From positions 1 through 44,023 of the forward strand of contig CAMAQA010000015.1 in NCBI GenBank assembly GCA_945860415.1: a stretch of 44,023 bases of DNA, given 5' to 3'. The position numbers and the translations under genes were made by a program. Below, piece by piece: positions 25,831-42,489 of the stretch; the stretch's first letter is position 1; the number at the start of each line of letters is the position of its first letter. A model generated the notes under the pieces. The model made no database searches and had not been told where the DNA came from. It saw only the letters and a program-made list of their open reading frames with translations. Origin of the DNA: Bacteriovorax stolpii. Its GTDB lineage: Bacteria > Bdellovibrionota > UBA1018.

Positions 25831-26754
25831 TCAGTTCGCGGTTTCTTCGGTGGATTCCTTCACACCTTCGCCGAGCATGAAGCGGGCGAAGTTGCGGACC
25901 ACCAGTCCACCACCGACAGCCACATCAGTTTCCTTGATGAGCTGAGTGATCGTCTTGTTCGGGTCCTTCACGAAAGGCTGGGTCATGAGGCAGGTCTCTT
26001 CGAGAATCTTGCGCACGCGACCTTCGACGGCCTTCTCCATGAATTCCGGCTTCATCGGCTTTCCAGAATTCTGAATCTGGGCAAGCGCGATTTCCCTCTC
26101 CTTGTCCGTCACTTCAGCCGGAACGTCCGACGCATTCAGCCACTGCGGAGCAGCTGCTGCGATGTGCATCGTGAGATCCTTGGCGAACGTCTTCATCGCT
26201 TCGCCATGAGCGGCGGAAGCACTGCCGACGCCAAGGTCGACGAGGACTCCGACCTTGCCTTCGCCATGAATATACGAGGCCACGAGACCCTTGCCTTCGG
26301 CAGGGGCTTCGAAGCGCGCAAAACGGCGAATGCTCATATTTTCACCGAGCGTCGCGATCGTTTCCTGGAGCAGGAGCGAAGCGGTCTTGCCACCGGCAGC
26401 GGCAATCGACTGGTTCGCAAGCTCTTCGACCGATGAGGGCTTGTTCTGGAGGATGTGGTTGCCAATCATCGCGATGAACTGCTTGAACTGCTCAGTGCGG
26501 CTGACGAAGTCGGTTTCGCAGTTGATCTCGAGGACGACGCCCGCCTTGCCTTCCGGGTGAAGGAAGGAAGCCACAAGTCCTTCCTTAGTCGCGCGTCCAG
26601 CCTTCTTGGCGGCCGAGGCGATACCCTTCTTGCGAAGGTAGTCGACGGCTGCATCGAAGTTGCCCTGCGTCTCCACGAGGGCCTTCTTGCAGTCCATCAT
26701 TCCAGCGCCAGTCTTCTCGCGAAGATCCTTTACGAGGCTTGCAGAAATTTCCAT
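25831..26754 (-). CDS. tsf: Elongation factor Ts
   Basis: EF-Ts exchanges GDP for GTP on EF-Tu. The 307-aa protein has the N-terminal UBA-like region with LREKTGAGMMDCKKAL, the EF-Tu-contact motif INCETDFVSR (about residues 78-87) and two core subdomains. The length is close to the usual 280-300. GGAGGAAGC precedes the ATG. It follows rpsB by 12 bp. Its partner EF-Tu is encoded at the other end of this window. Confidence 0.97.
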   Translation of the reverse strand: MEISASLVKDLREKTGAGMMDCKKALVETQGNFDAAVDYLRKKGIASAAKKAGRATKEGLVASFLHPEGKAGVVLEINCETDFVSRTEQFKQFIAMIGNHILQNKPSSVEELANQSIAAAGGKTASLLLQETIATLGENMSIRRFARFEAPAEGKGLVASYIHGEGKVGVLVDLGVGSASAAHGEAMKTFAKDLTMHIAAAAPQWLNASDVPAEVTDKEREIALAQIQNSGKPMKPEFMEKAVEGRVRKILEETCLMTQPFVKDPNKTITQLIKETDVAVGGGLVVRNFARFMLGEGVKESTEETAN

Positions 26755-26766
26755 GCTTCCTCCGCC

Positions 26767-27618
26767 TTACTGCTGGGTGGTTTCTTCAGCCGGGGTTTCT
26801 TCGGCCTGAGCTTCGAGATCAGCTTCATCCGGACCACGAAGGTCGATGTCGCCCTCAAATCGCGAAACCTTCTTCACGTTGGCTTCGTCTTCCTTGGCCT
26901 GGTCTGCATTTTCCTGGGCGCGGAGCTTTTCCTGATGGACCTTGGCGCCTTCGATGCAGCTGTCAGCAATCAGCTTGGCGAAGAGACGGACGCTGCGGAT
27001 GGCGTCGTCGTTGCCAGGAATGACGTGCGTGATGTTCGACGGATCGCAGTTCGTGTCGACGACAGCAATCGTCGGAATGCCGAGCTTCTTCGCTTCCTGG
27101 ACAGCGATATGCTCCTTCATCGTGTCGATGACGAAGATGGCGCCTGGGAGCTTCTTCATGTCCTCGATGCCGCCGAGCGACTTCTTCAGCTTTTCGAGGT
27201 CACGACCGTAGCGAGCCTGTTCCTTTTTTGGAACTTCGTTCCACTCCGGAGAATTCTTGAGGGCTTCGATCTTCTTCAAGCGATCGATCGAGGCCTTGAC
27301 AGTCTGATAGTTGGTCAGCATGCCGCCGAGCCAGCGATTGGTGACAAAGTGCATGTTGGCGCGCTTGGCTTCTTCTTCGACCACTTCCTTGGCCTGCTTC
27401 TTCGTTCCAACGAAGAGGACCTTCTTGCCTTCAGCGGCAATCTTGGTGGCGAAAGCGCACGCTGCGCGAGCCTGGTCGACCGTCTTCTGCAGGTCGATGA
27501 TGTAGATTCCGTTACGAGCTCCGAAAACATAAGGCTTCATTTTCGGATTCCAGCGCTGGGTCTGGTGACCGAAGTGAACGCCTGCTTCCAACAGTTCACG
27601 CATCGTGACTTGTGGCAT
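26767..27618 (-). CDS. rpsB: Ribosomal protein uS2
   Basis: S2 is a 30S subunit protein that recruits S1. The 283-aa product starts with [28 protein letters not shown] and has [14 protein letters not shown] and [13 protein letters not shown], all signature regions. The last 50 residues are an acidic Glu/Ala-rich extension (ending [11 protein letters not shown]) beyond the E. coli length of 241. AGGAG precedes the ATG at 9 bases. It is the first gene of the cluster ending at tig. Confidence 0.98.
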   Translation of the reverse strand: MPQVTMRELLEAGVHFGHQTQRWNPKMKPYVFGARNGIYIIDLQKTVDQARAACAFATKIAAEGKKVLFVGTKKQAKEVVEEEAKRANMHFVTNRWLGGMLTNYQTVKASIDRLKKIEALKNSPEWNEVPKKEQARYGRDLEKLKKSLGGIEDMKKLPGAIFVIDTMKEHIAVQEAKKLGIPTIAVVDTNCDPSNITHVIPGNDDAIRSVRLFAKLIADSCIEGAKVHQEKLRAQENADQAKEDEANVKKVSRFEGDIDLRGPDEADLEAQAEETPAEETTQQ

Positions 27619-27922
27619 TGATGACTACTCCTGACTCAATTTGCGGGAGAGAGGAAAAACGAGGCAGTCCGATCGGATGCCAACGAAGAGAACCTATCCA
27701 CCGCGGTTATTGGAAAATTCGTTGCTACTGACCATCCAGCAGAACGATTTTTTCCCCTCCACTCGGCCAATCCCCTCTCATTGGAGAGAGAACACCACGT
27801 GACGCCGAGTGTGTGTGATGCCGGTGGAATATCGTCCACAGAGCCTTTTGGCAACCGGACTTTTGCCCCTTCTGCGGCATTCGATTGACTCCCGGGGGCA
27901 ATGAAGGAATTCTGAATTGCAC
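27619..27922. other. Divergent intergenic region between rpsB and the TPM gene
   Basis: About 300 bp has no gene. It must hold the rpsB leader and promoter (leftward) and the TPM gene promoter (rightward), but no convincing -35/-10 pair was fixed. A TCCGATCGGA palindrome is at 27668-27677. A TTGCCCC/GGGGCAA inverted repeat (about 27872-27902) precedes the TPM start. No autoregulatory S2 leader structure could be identified by eye. Confidence 0.4.
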
Positions 27923-28789
27923 ATGAGATTCGCGATGTTGAAATCCTTCGGAATGGGGCTCGCCGCAGCTGCGCTGGCGCTGGTCGCCAGGGCCGAAACG
28001 GGCACCCCCACTGAGCCCGTCTGGCCGGACAATCCGCCCGCCTTGGGTTTGTTCCAGACGCGACTCGTATTCAGTTTGGCTGCTGCCCGGCACTTGGAAG
28101 GACTCATCGTCCAGCACGAGCACCTGACGGGCGAGCGGATACTTCTCGTTGTTCATCCCTGGTCGGGAGCACCGGCCCCAACGAGCGCCCCGGATTTGGC
28201 CCAGGCCCTCTCTGATCGGTGGCGGCTCGATACGACCCGCAGAGGGTCCGGAGTGCTCCTGGTGCTTCAGGAGAATGCTCCAGGCAAGCTGACGATCGGC
28301 TATCGGCCCGGAGTCGGGCTTGCCAAGCCTCAGATCGCCTCTGGAGAAGATCTCGAGAAGTTCGAGGAGAAAGTGGAGGAGTCCAGCGCGGCCGGGTCTT
28401 GGGACGAGATCGCCGAGAGATCCACGTTGTGGCTGCTTCAAAGCCTGGCCAGCCCCCTTTTGGAAGGACCTGACCTTCTGATTTTCCCCAAAAAGACCGA
28501 TGAGCTGCATCGGCCGCAGAGCCGTCCCGCCACCCCGGACGATTCCGAGGCCAGGACGACGGGGGTCGTAGCGAGCTTGGGACTGACTCTCCTCATCGTC
28601 ATTGCGGTAGGCCTGGTCGTCGAGGCCGTGCGCCGAGGCGTGAAACCTGAAGTATTGATGGGATCCGAGCGGGTCATTCGATTCACGCTGGTCGACCACG
28701 TTCGCGAACTGTCGGGTACTGTATTCCGCTCATCGAGAAAGGACGAGGAGCCCGCAATTCAGATTGAGAGCCTCGGCGGGTCTTCATGA
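27923..28789 (+). CDS. TPM-domain (YgcG-like) exported membrane protein
   Basis: The 288-aa protein has a signal peptide (1 to about 24, ending ARA). A TPM-type domain follows (about 45-150), with LAQALSDRWRLD followed by GSGVLLVLQENAPGKLTIGYRPGVG. That matches the family pattern of an active-site-like loop and a 'GVLL' strand. A membrane helix is at about 206-228 (VVASLGLTLLIVIAVGLVV) and a basic cytoplasmic tail follows. TPM proteins have been linked to photosystem repair phosphatase activity in plants, but their bacterial role is unclear. A TTG at 27917 has a better-spaced AAGGA and is an alternative start. A second short gene with a related fold follows. Confidence 0.7.
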   Translation: MRFAMLKSFGMGLAAAALALVARAETGTPTEPVWPDNPPALGLFQTRLVFSLAAARHLEGLIVQHEHLTGERILLVVHPWSGAPAPTSAPDLAQALSDRWRLDTTRRGSGVLLVLQENAPGKLTIGYRPGVGLAKPQIASGEDLEKFEEKVEESSAAGSWDEIAERSTLWLLQSLASPLLEGPDLLIFPKKTDELHRPQSRPATPDDSEARTTGVVASLGLTLLIVIAVGLVVEAVRRGVKPEVLMGSERVIRFTLVDHVRELSGTVFRSSRKDEEPAIQIESLGGSS

Positions 28790-28808
28790 CAATCGCAGGG
28801 GTGAGATC

Positions 28809-29201
28809 ATGCTGACCTCCAGCAAGGCCGCCAGCCGCCTGAAGCGATCGCTGAAGAAGTCCGAGAAACTGACCTGCGTACCGATCGAGGTTTATATCCT
28901 CTCGGAGACGAAGCAGCAGGTCCTCGTGGATCGGCTTCAAACCCTCGCCAAGAAAGGCGTCCTCCGACCGGGTCAGGCCATTATCGGAGTGGATCCGGTA
29001 AATCGCCACGTGGCACTCGGGCTCTCTCCCGAACTCGAAAATCTGCTCGACCGCGGCGAGGTCCGGTCCTGGTTGCGCGGACTCCAGGAAGATCTGCACA
29101 TGACCGCCTTCGAGAATGCCATCGGAATGGCCGTGATTTCACTCGCCCTGGCGTTCTCGGAAAAGTTTCCGCCGAGAACGCCTGACGACGATCTCAACTG
29201 A
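28809..29201 (+). CDS. Small TPM-like cytoplasmic protein
   Basis: The 130-aa product lacks a signal peptide and is highly basic at its N-terminus (KAASRLKRSLKKSEK). The middle, VPIEVYILSET, then GQAIIGVDPVNRHVALGLSPELENLL, and a final helix TAFENAIGMAVISLALAFSEKF follow the order of elements of a TPM domain. Direct similarity to the gene upstream is weak. ATG at 28809 lies 19 bp after the previous stop with GGGGTGAG just before it; the two are probably co-transcribed. It converges with the thioesterase gene (4 bp gap). Function unknown. Confidence 0.6.
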   Translation: MLTSSKAASRLKRSLKKSEKLTCVPIEVYILSETKQQVLVDRLQTLAKKGVLRPGQAIIGVDPVNRHVALGLSPELENLLDRGEVRSWLRGLQEDLHMTAFENAIGMAVISLALAFSEKFPPRTPDDDLN

Positions 29202-29205
29202 GGTC

Positions 29206-29694
29206 TCACCAGCGGTGATATGCGGGGTGTCCCCGCTTGACCGCCACGAACGTGCCCTTGCACGTCGCACAGGTCTTTCCACCTGCTGAAAGGCTCGCTT
29301 CAACCAGCACCTTCACGCCATCCGACTCGACCACCCTGGCTTCGAGCGAGACAGGGCCCTGAGACGGCGTCGGGCGCATCAATTTGACGTGGAAATCTGC
29401 GGTGACGGTGCAGGGCGGGTGTGCTTCACTCTTCTCGCGCATGAGCTGGTAGGCTGCCGTCCAATTCGAGTGGCAGTCCAGAAGCGCGCCGATGATTCCG
29501 CCATTCAGCATCCCCGGAAAGGCCTCATGATGTGAGGACCCCATCCACTCCGCAAAGGTCTCGGCTTGGAAAGGCGTCACGCCCGAATCAGGCTTCGCCA
29601 TCGTTCGGATCTTGAGACCCTGAGTGTTCGATGGGCCACACCCAAAACAAGTGCTGTGGGGAGCATACTTTTCCTGCAGGCTAAGTTCTGACAC
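29206..29694 (-). CDS. PaaI-type hotdog thioesterase
   Basis: The 162-aa product has a hotdog-fold layout. CFGCGPSNTQGLKIR opens the domain, followed by MLNGGIIGALLDCHSNWTA (the hotdog central helix with the usual GG..A.LLD pattern), then VTADFHVKLMRPTP, GPVSLEARVVESDG and a final strand. Such enzymes hydrolyse acyl-CoA thioesters. Two CxxC pairs (CFGC, CATC) could bind metal or be structural. GTG at 29694 has a good GGAGG 6 bases upstream; the longer open frame was rejected. Substrate unknown. Confidence 0.82.
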   Translation of the reverse strand: MSELSLQEKYAPHSTCFGCGPSNTQGLKIRTMAKPDSGVTPFQAETFAEWMGSSHHEAFPGMLNGGIIGALLDCHSNWTAAYQLMREKSEAHPPCTVTADFHVKLMRPTPSQGPVSLEARVVESDGVKVLVEASLSAGGKTCATCKGTFVAVKRGHPAYHRW

Positions 29695-29765
29695 GTGATG
29701 CCTCCTGATGCTGCGAAGGGCACCATGATGGGGCCCTTCATCGCGATGGGGTACTTCAAACGAAA

Positions 29766-29798
29766 GCGGCGGAGTGAGCCTCTGCTCTCCTCCGCCGC
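29766..29798 (-). terminator. Terminator after tRNA-Val (rpoBC transcription unit)
   Basis: On the minus strand a 9-bp stem GCGGCGGAG/CTCCGCCGC with a 15-base loop is followed by TTTCGTTTG, a weak T-run. It lies 6 bp after the tRNA CCA end, suiting the end of the long nusG-to-tRNA transcript. Confidence 0.7.
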
Positions 29799-29804
29799 AA
29801 TTCA

Positions 29805-29879
29805 TGGTGGGCGATGTAGGGATTGAACCTACGACCTTGGCCGTGTAAAGACCTTGCTCTACCGCTGAGCTAATCGCCC
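29805..29879 (-). tRNA. tRNA-Val (anticodon TAC), CCA encoded
   Basis: A 75-nt cloverleaf: acceptor GGGCGAT/ATCGCCC, D-arm GCTC/GAGC, anticodon loop TTTACAC (TAC at 29847-29845) and T-arm GTAGG TTCAATC CCTAC, with discriminator A then CCA. The anticodon stem AGGTC/GGCCA has one T-G pair and an A-A mismatch at the top, slightly unusual. It starts 16 bp after rpoC. Confidence 0.95.
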
Positions 29880-29895
29880 GAATTCCTTGAAGGAA

Positions 29896-34044
<4,149 letters not shown>

Positions 34045-34099
34045 CGTTTTGCCCTCAAATCAGAAAAACTTGGTCCTACGATCGAAATCAGCAATCTAC

Positions 34100-38242
<4,143 letters not shown>

Positions 38243-38689
38243 GCGGGCTCCTTAAAAATCAGCCGGTGCGAGATCAGAATGGAAGCCGTTTTGAAGAAAA
38301 GCGAAGGAATATTCCCTCTCTCCTGCTTCCAGGCACCACCCCGCGGACCGGGACGCTAGGTGGAGCCTGCATCAAAACAGATGACAGCAAACAAAAACTT
38401 TCAGGAAACTTGCCTCGAGGCGCCTCTGAAGGACTCCAGATTGCATTCTTAATCCAAGGAGCCTCTCTGCGATGCCCGAAACCGCCTCGAACCCAACCCT
38501 CCCAGGACCCGCTAACGACCGCACATCCGAACTGGCGATCTCAGCAGACCGTTAAGATTGGCACGATTTTTTATTGAACTACCCAGCTCTTAAACGGAGA
38601 TCTGCGGATGTGCAAGCTCATTTTCCGCTTTCGCAGAAATCGCACATCCGCAGACTCAGAACCAGAGGTCCAATTCAAACCGAGAAGGA
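38243..38689 (-). promoter_or_regulatory. rplL-rpoB intergenic region with large hairpin
   Basis: There are 447 bp without a gene. At 38601-38654, just after rplL, TCTGCGGATGTGC pairs perfectly over 13 bp with GCACATCCGCAGA around a loop that can fold again. A further copy of CGCACATCCG is at 38520-38529. The rplL-rpoB gap of E. coli holds an attenuator and an RNase III site, so this hairpin is a likely counterpart (inference). No T-run follows at once. No clear promoter was fixed in the rest. Confidence 0.65.
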
Positions 38690-39070
38690 TTACTTCAGCT
38701 CGACCTTGGCGCCAACTGCCTCAAGCTTCTTCTTGATTTCGTCAGCTTCAGCCTTGGCTACGCCTTCCTTCAGGGGCTTCGGAGCGCCTTCCACAAGGTC
38801 CTTGGCTTCCTTGAGGCCGAGACCGGTGATAGCGCGGACTTCCTTAATCACTTCGATCTTCTTGTCGCCCGCTGCGGCCAGGATGACGTTGAACTCGGTC
38901 TTGGCTTCAGCAGCCGGAGCAGCAGCTCCGCCGCCTACAGCTGCGACTGCCACAGGGGCAGCGGCCGAGACGCCGAACTTGTTTTCCAGGTCCTTCACGA
39001 GCTGCGAGAGCTCGAGCACGGACATGTTCTCAATGAAGGAGATCACGTTTTCTTTAGTAATTGTCGACAT
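38690..39070 (-). CDS. rplL: Ribosomal protein bL12 (L7/L12)
   Basis: The 126-aa stalk protein recruits translation factors. The N-terminal dimerisation helix region ([26 protein letters not shown]), the Ala/Gly-rich hinge (about 36-55) and the C-terminal domain with [34 protein letters not shown] are all standard. AGAGG lies 8 bases before the ATG. Located between rplJ and rpoB in the usual order. Confidence 0.98.
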   Translation of the reverse strand: MSTITKENVISFIENMSVLELSQLVKDLENKFGVSAAAPVAVAAVGGGAAAPAAEAKTEFNVILAAAGDKKIEVIKEVRAITGLGLKEAKDLVEGAPKPLKEGVAKAEADEIKKKLEAVGAKVELK

Positions 39071-39209
39071 GGTTATACCTCTTACTTCAAAACCCGAAAT
39101 TCCACTTCTGATGTGTTCTTTCGGGGCTTTGGTCCCTCTGGTTCTTCAGGCGAGACCCGTTCTCTTCTGGCGTCCTTGCCAGAAGTTAATTCCAGTGCGT
39201 TGATCTGAA
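39071..39209 (-). promoter_or_regulatory. rplJ-rplL intergenic hairpins
   Basis: Two stem-loops lie in the 139-bp gap: CTTCTGGC/GCCAGAAG (39164-39185, 8 bp perfect) and CCCGAAA/TTTCGGG (39093-39125, 7 bp), the latter ending shortly before the rplL ribosome binding site. They may set the higher L12 output needed per ribosome. This role is inferred. Confidence 0.45.
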
Positions 39210-39743
39210 TCAGGCTTCCGACTTTTTCTTCTCAATCGCAGACAACACAGTCACCAAGCTACGCGGAACAGCAGCCAGCACCCCAACAAAGTTGGAGATC
39301 GGAGCATTCATCGTCCCAAGCATCTTGGCCAAGAGCACTTCCTTGCTCGGAAGGCTGGCCAGCTCCTCAACCTCGGAGGCGCTGAGACGCTTGCTTCCCA
39401 TGAGGCCATCCTTGATCTTGAGGGCCTCATTGTCCTTGGAGAACTTATGGAAAACCTTAGCTGCCGCAGCAGGATCACCATACGCAAAGGCAACGAGAGT
39501 CGGTCCCACAACAGAGTCCATGAGACCCTGAGCTTCGGTTCCGATTGCTCCGTCCTTTGAGACAAGGCGGGCCACATTGTTCTTCAAGACCTTCACTTCA
39601 ACGTTGTGACCGCGAAGTGAACGACGAAGTTCGTTGGCCTGATTGGCCTCAAGACCCTTGTAGTCGGCAAAAAGCGCGACCTGAGCCTTGACGAATTTTT
39701 CCTTCAGATGGGAAGCGAGTTCGGCTTTATCAGTACGATTCAT
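39210..39743 (-). CDS. rplJ: Ribosomal protein uL10
   Basis: L10 anchors the L12 dimers to the 50S subunit. The 177-aa product begins MNRTDKAELASHLKEKF and has ALFADYKGLEANQANELRRSLR and VKVLKNNVARL typical of the family. The last helices provide the L12-binding sites. It follows rplA by 26 bp, too short for a full L10-binding leader of the E. coli kind. Confidence 0.97.
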   Translation of the reverse strand: MNRTDKAELASHLKEKFVKAQVALFADYKGLEANQANELRRSLRGHNVEVKVLKNNVARLVSKDGAIGTEAQGLMDSVVGPTLVAFAYGDPAAAAKVFHKFSKDNEALKIKDGLMGSKRLSASEVEELASLPSKEVLLAKMLGTMNAPISNFVGVLAAVPRSLVTVLSAIEKKKSEA

Positions 39744-39769
39744 AAAAACCCCTTCTTAAAGTCGCTCGA

Positions 39770-40495
39770 TTAACCGCTGACCTGTCCCACTTCGAGTGAA
39801 TCCAGGGTAATACCCGGGCTCATCGTGGTGGAAAGAGTCACCTTCTGCAGGTACGTGCCCTTGCTGGTGGGGGGCTTCGCGCGCAGGATGGCGGCTGCCA
39901 TGACGTTGAAGTTGTCCCGGAGCTTCTGAGCACCGAAGGACTTCTTGCCGATCACGACGTGAACAATACCGGTCTTTTCCGTGCGGTATTCGACCTTGCC
40001 CATTTTCTGTTCCTTGACGGCCTTGGCAACATCCATCGTGACCGTTCCAAGCTTCGGGTTTGGCATCAAACCACGGGGGCCAAGAAGCTTACCCACCTTC
40101 GAGACGGCGACCATCATGTCAGGGGTAGCGATCATCTTGTCGAAATCCAGCCATCCGCCAGAAATCTTTTCGATGATATCGTCGGAACCAACGAAATCAG
40201 CTCCGGCCGCTTCCGCCTCCTTGGCCTTTTCACCCTTGGCGAGAACGACCACGCGAAAGCTCTTCCCGATTCCATGCGGAAGCACGAGAGCACCACGGAC
40301 CATTTGGTCAGCGTGCTTCGGATCGACGCCAAGCTTGAATGCGACATCTACCGTTTCATCAAACTTAGCGAACGAAACCTGCGACAGAAGGTCGAAGGCC
40401 TGTTCGAGCTTGTACTTTTTTCCGAACTCGACTTTCTTCAGCGCATCGGCGTACTTTTTACCATGGCGTCCAATACCGCCAGTCTTCTCAGACAT
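39770..40495 (-). CDS. rplA: Ribosomal protein uL1
   Basis: L1 forms the mobile stalk at the tRNA exit site and in many bacteria represses its own operon. The 241-aa product includes [50 protein letters not shown] and the C-terminal [22 protein letters not shown], all conserved. It is 61 bp downstream of rplK. Confidence 0.98.
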   Translation of the reverse strand: MSEKTGGIGRHGKKYADALKKVEFGKKYKLEQAFDLLSQVSFAKFDETVDVAFKLGVDPKHADQMVRGALVLPHGIGKSFRVVVLAKGEKAKEAEAAGADFVGSDDIIEKISGGWLDFDKMIATPDMMVAVSKVGKLLGPRGLMPNPKLGTVTMDVAKAVKEQKMGKVEYRTEKTGIVHVVIGKKSFGAQKLRDNFNVMAAAILRAKPPTSKGTYLQKVTLSTTMSPGITLDSLEVGQVSG

Positions 40496-40556
40496 AATTA
40501 CCTCAAGTGGTTCAAGCGCCCCGCAGACGACTCGGAGCTCCCACAGATTTTACAAC

Positions 40557-40982
40557 TTACTCAGCGATCGTGATTCCGGCGCTGCGAGCCGTTCCTGCCA
40601 CGGTGTTCATGGCAGCCTTGACCGAGGCAGCGGTCAGGTCCGGCATCTTCACCTTGGCAATCTCTTCGAGCTGCTTCTGGGTGACCTTACCGACCTTGGT
40701 CTTGTTGGGGGTTCCGCTCCCTTTTTCAATCTTCGCGGCCTTCAGAAGAAGAATCGAAGCGGGCGGAGTCTTGGTAATGAAGGTGAAAGAACGATCCGAA
40801 TACACCGTGATAATCACGGGAATGATCGTGCCCTTCTGATCCTGCGTCTTGGCGTTGAACGCCTTGCAGAATTCCATAATGTTTACACCACGTTGACCGA
40901 GAGCAGGTCCAACGGGAGGTGCCGGATTTGCTCCGCCACCTGGGATTTGCAGCTTAATCTGACCAACTACCTTCTTCGCCAT
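40557..40982 (-). CDS. rplK: Ribosomal protein uL11
   Basis: L11 is part of the GTPase-associated centre and needed for RelA activation. The 141-aa product has the standard length, [34 protein letters not shown] at the start and [26 protein letters not shown] at the end. It lies 25 bp after nusG. Confidence 0.98.
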   Translation of the reverse strand: MAKKVVGQIKLQIPGGGANPAPPVGPALGQRGVNIMEFCKAFNAKTQDQKGTIIPVIITVYSDRSFTFITKTPPASILLLKAAKIEKGSGTPNKTKVGKVTQKQLEEIAKVKMPDLTAASVKAAMNTVAGTARSAGITIAE

Positions 40983-41007
40983 AAGGGGCCCCTCTTAACA
41001 CAAGGCT

Positions 41008-41592
41008 TCAAATTTTTTCAACTTGAATAAAATCCAGCTCCACGGGCGTCGAGCGCCCGAAGATGCTGACCAAAACTTTAACTTTACCTTTATCCGGATT
41101 CACATCTTCAACCGTGCCACTGAAGTTGGAGAACGGGCCGTCCACAACTCGGACGTTTTCACCCGCGTTGAATGAAACGCGCGGTCGAGGCTTGGTCTGC
41201 CCTTCGGCGATTCGATTCGTCATCTTCTGGACCTCGGATTCCGCGATCGGAACCGGACGAATCTTATCACCAACAAAACCGGTGATCTTTGGCGTGTTCT
41301 TCACAATGTGCCAGGTCTCGTCATTCAGGACCATCTTCACGAGGATGTATCCTGGAAAGAAGCGACGCTTTGTAGTGCGCTTCTGACCTTTAACGAGTTC
41401 TACCACGTTCTCTTCAGGGACGATGACTTCCCCGAAAAAGGACTCCTTGCGGAGCGACTTCACTCTCTCTTCGAGCGCAGTTTTCGCCTTGTGCTCATAC
41501 CCGGAATAGGTGTGCACGATATACCAGTTCATTTCGGAACCAGTAGTGGCGCCGGCCGCGAGTCCTGAAGTGTTTTCTGTACCTTCGGTCAC
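41008..41592 (-). CDS. nusG: Transcription termination/antitermination factor NusG
   Basis: NusG binds RNA polymerase to suppress pausing and links it to Rho and the ribosome. The protein is 194 aa from GTG 41592, which has GGAAGGGGAA at 7 bases. The NGN domain starts [23 protein letters not shown] and contains [12 protein letters not shown], and the KOW domain has [29 protein letters not shown]. There is an extra N-terminal tail of about 20 residues before the canonical [12 protein letters not shown] there lacks a ribosome binding site. secE lies 17 bp upstream. Confidence 0.97.
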   Translation of the reverse strand: MTEGTENTSGLAAGATTGSEMNWYIVHTYSGYEHKAKTALEERVKSLRKESFFGEVIVPEENVVELVKGQKRTTKRRFFPGYILVKMVLNDETWHIVKNTPKITGFVGDKIRPVPIAESEVQKMTNRIAEGQTKPRPRVSFNAGENVRVVDGPFSNFSGTVEDVNPDKGKVKVLVSIFGRSTPVELDFIQVEKI

Positions 41593-41609
41593 GATGATTC
41601 CCCTTCCAG

Positions 41610-41984
41610 CTAGATGATCCACTTCAAAAGAACGGTCCACAGGTAATCCAGCAGCCCGAGAAACAGGCCGGAGATCAGGACCATGACCACAACCAGCAGG
41701 GTCGCCGCGCGGGTTTCCTTCTGAGTCGGCCAGGAAACGCGAGAAAGCTCAACAACGACCTCTGCCATGAACTGGTTCACCGCATCGCTGCGATAAAGAA
41801 ACGAAAAAAGAAGAATACCCAGGAGGACGGAACCCCCTTGAAGGATCATCTCGACGTGCCGAAAACGGGCCTCCAGATCATAAGCTCCAGCAAACTTCTG
41901 TCCGAAACTGAAGACCAGAATGGCCAGCAGTGCGGATGCTGCAACAAAGCTCATGGTAACCCATTTTTGCTGCTGATTTTCCAT
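41610..41984 (-). CDS. secE: Preprotein translocase subunit SecE
   Basis: SecE stabilises SecY in the inner-membrane translocon. The 124-aa product has three membrane helices (about 10-27, 46-63, 92-120), like the E. coli form and unlike the one-helix version of many bacteria. The conserved EVVVELSRVSWPTQKETRAATLLVVVMV amphipathic helix plus final membrane helix is present. It is between tRNA-Trp and nusG, the usual order. Confidence 0.96.
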   Translation of the reverse strand: MENQQQKWVTMSFVAASALLAILVFSFGQKFAGAYDLEARFRHVEMILQGGSVLLGILLFSFLYRSDAVNQFMAEVVVELSRVSWPTQKETRAATLLVVVMVLISGLFLGLLDYLWTVLLKWII

Positions 41985-42026
41985 AGAGTGATTCTCTTAT
42001 TTCAAGCGCGTAGTGTTGCTCGAGAG

Positions 42027-42102
42027 TGGCAGGCCAGGAGGGATTCGAACCCACAACCTACGGATTTGGAATCCGCCGCTCTACCATTAGAGCTACTGGC
42101 CT
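42027..42102 (-). tRNA. tRNA-Trp (anticodon CCA), CCA encoded
   Basis: A 76-nt cloverleaf: acceptor AGGCCAG/CTGGCCT, D-arm GCTC/GAGC, anticodon stem GCGGA/TCCGT with loop TTCCAAA (CCA), T-arm GTGGG TTCGAAT CCCTC (one mismatch-type end pair), discriminator G and a genomic CCA. It lies between rpmG and secE, as in many proteobacteria. Confidence 0.97.
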
Positions 42103-42114
42103 ATCCTTAATCTC

Positions 42115-42264
42115 TTACTTTCCTTCGCGATGGGACGTGTGCTTGCGGCAGAACTTGCAGTACTTCTTCTTTTCCAGCTTATCGGTGGTCTTCTGCTTGT
42201 TCTTGGTCGTGCCGTAATTCTTGCGCTTGCACTCGGTGCAATCCAAACCAACAATGACTCGCAT
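42115..42264 (-). CDS. rpmG: Ribosomal protein bL33
   Basis: This small 50S protein has 49 aa. It reads [19 protein letters not shown] at the start and ends [15 protein letters not shown]. The two CxxC pairs (Cys9/Cys12 and Cys36/Cys39) make it the zinc-binding (C+) form. GGAG lies 7 bases before the ATG. It lies 12 bp upstream of tRNA-Trp in the direction of transcription. Confidence 0.97.
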   Translation of the reverse strand: MRVIVGLDCTECKRKNYGTTKNKQKTTDKLEKKKYCKFCRKHTSHREGK

Positions 42265-42489
42265 TTTACTACTCCAAACACTCTGATCGGCTACCGGACT
42301 GAATTATCCGGTTGGTCATCGCAAGCAGGTCATAAACCAGAAGATTACCCGTCTCATGACGGGTGGTTCGGTTCCGATTCAGTTCCAACAGGGAGGGAGA
42401 CTTTAGCCCCCCTCCCCTCTAGGAACAACTAACGATGCCAGAGTCAACATCAATGGTCGGGACCCTGAGGTCCCGGCCACACACTTCAA
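42265..42489 (-). promoter_or_regulatory. tuf-rpmG intergenic region with four hairpins
   Basis: There is no gene here. Just after tuf is GGGACC/GGTCCC with outer pairing (42455-42478, 10 bp with one mismatch, TCAG loop). Next is GGGAGGG/CCCTCCC (42391-42416), then ACCCGTC/GACGGGT (42347-42364, loop of 4), then ACCGGA/TCCGGT (42293-42312) directly before rpmG. None has a T-run. The first two probably mark the end of the tuf message. The last two may be leader or processing structures for rpmG-secE-nusG. Confidence 0.5.

Noticed and set aside
39744-39769. L10 autoregulatory leader before rplJ
   Set aside because: The gap is only 26 bp, too short for the known kink-turn leader. A site further upstream in rplA could not be judged by eye.
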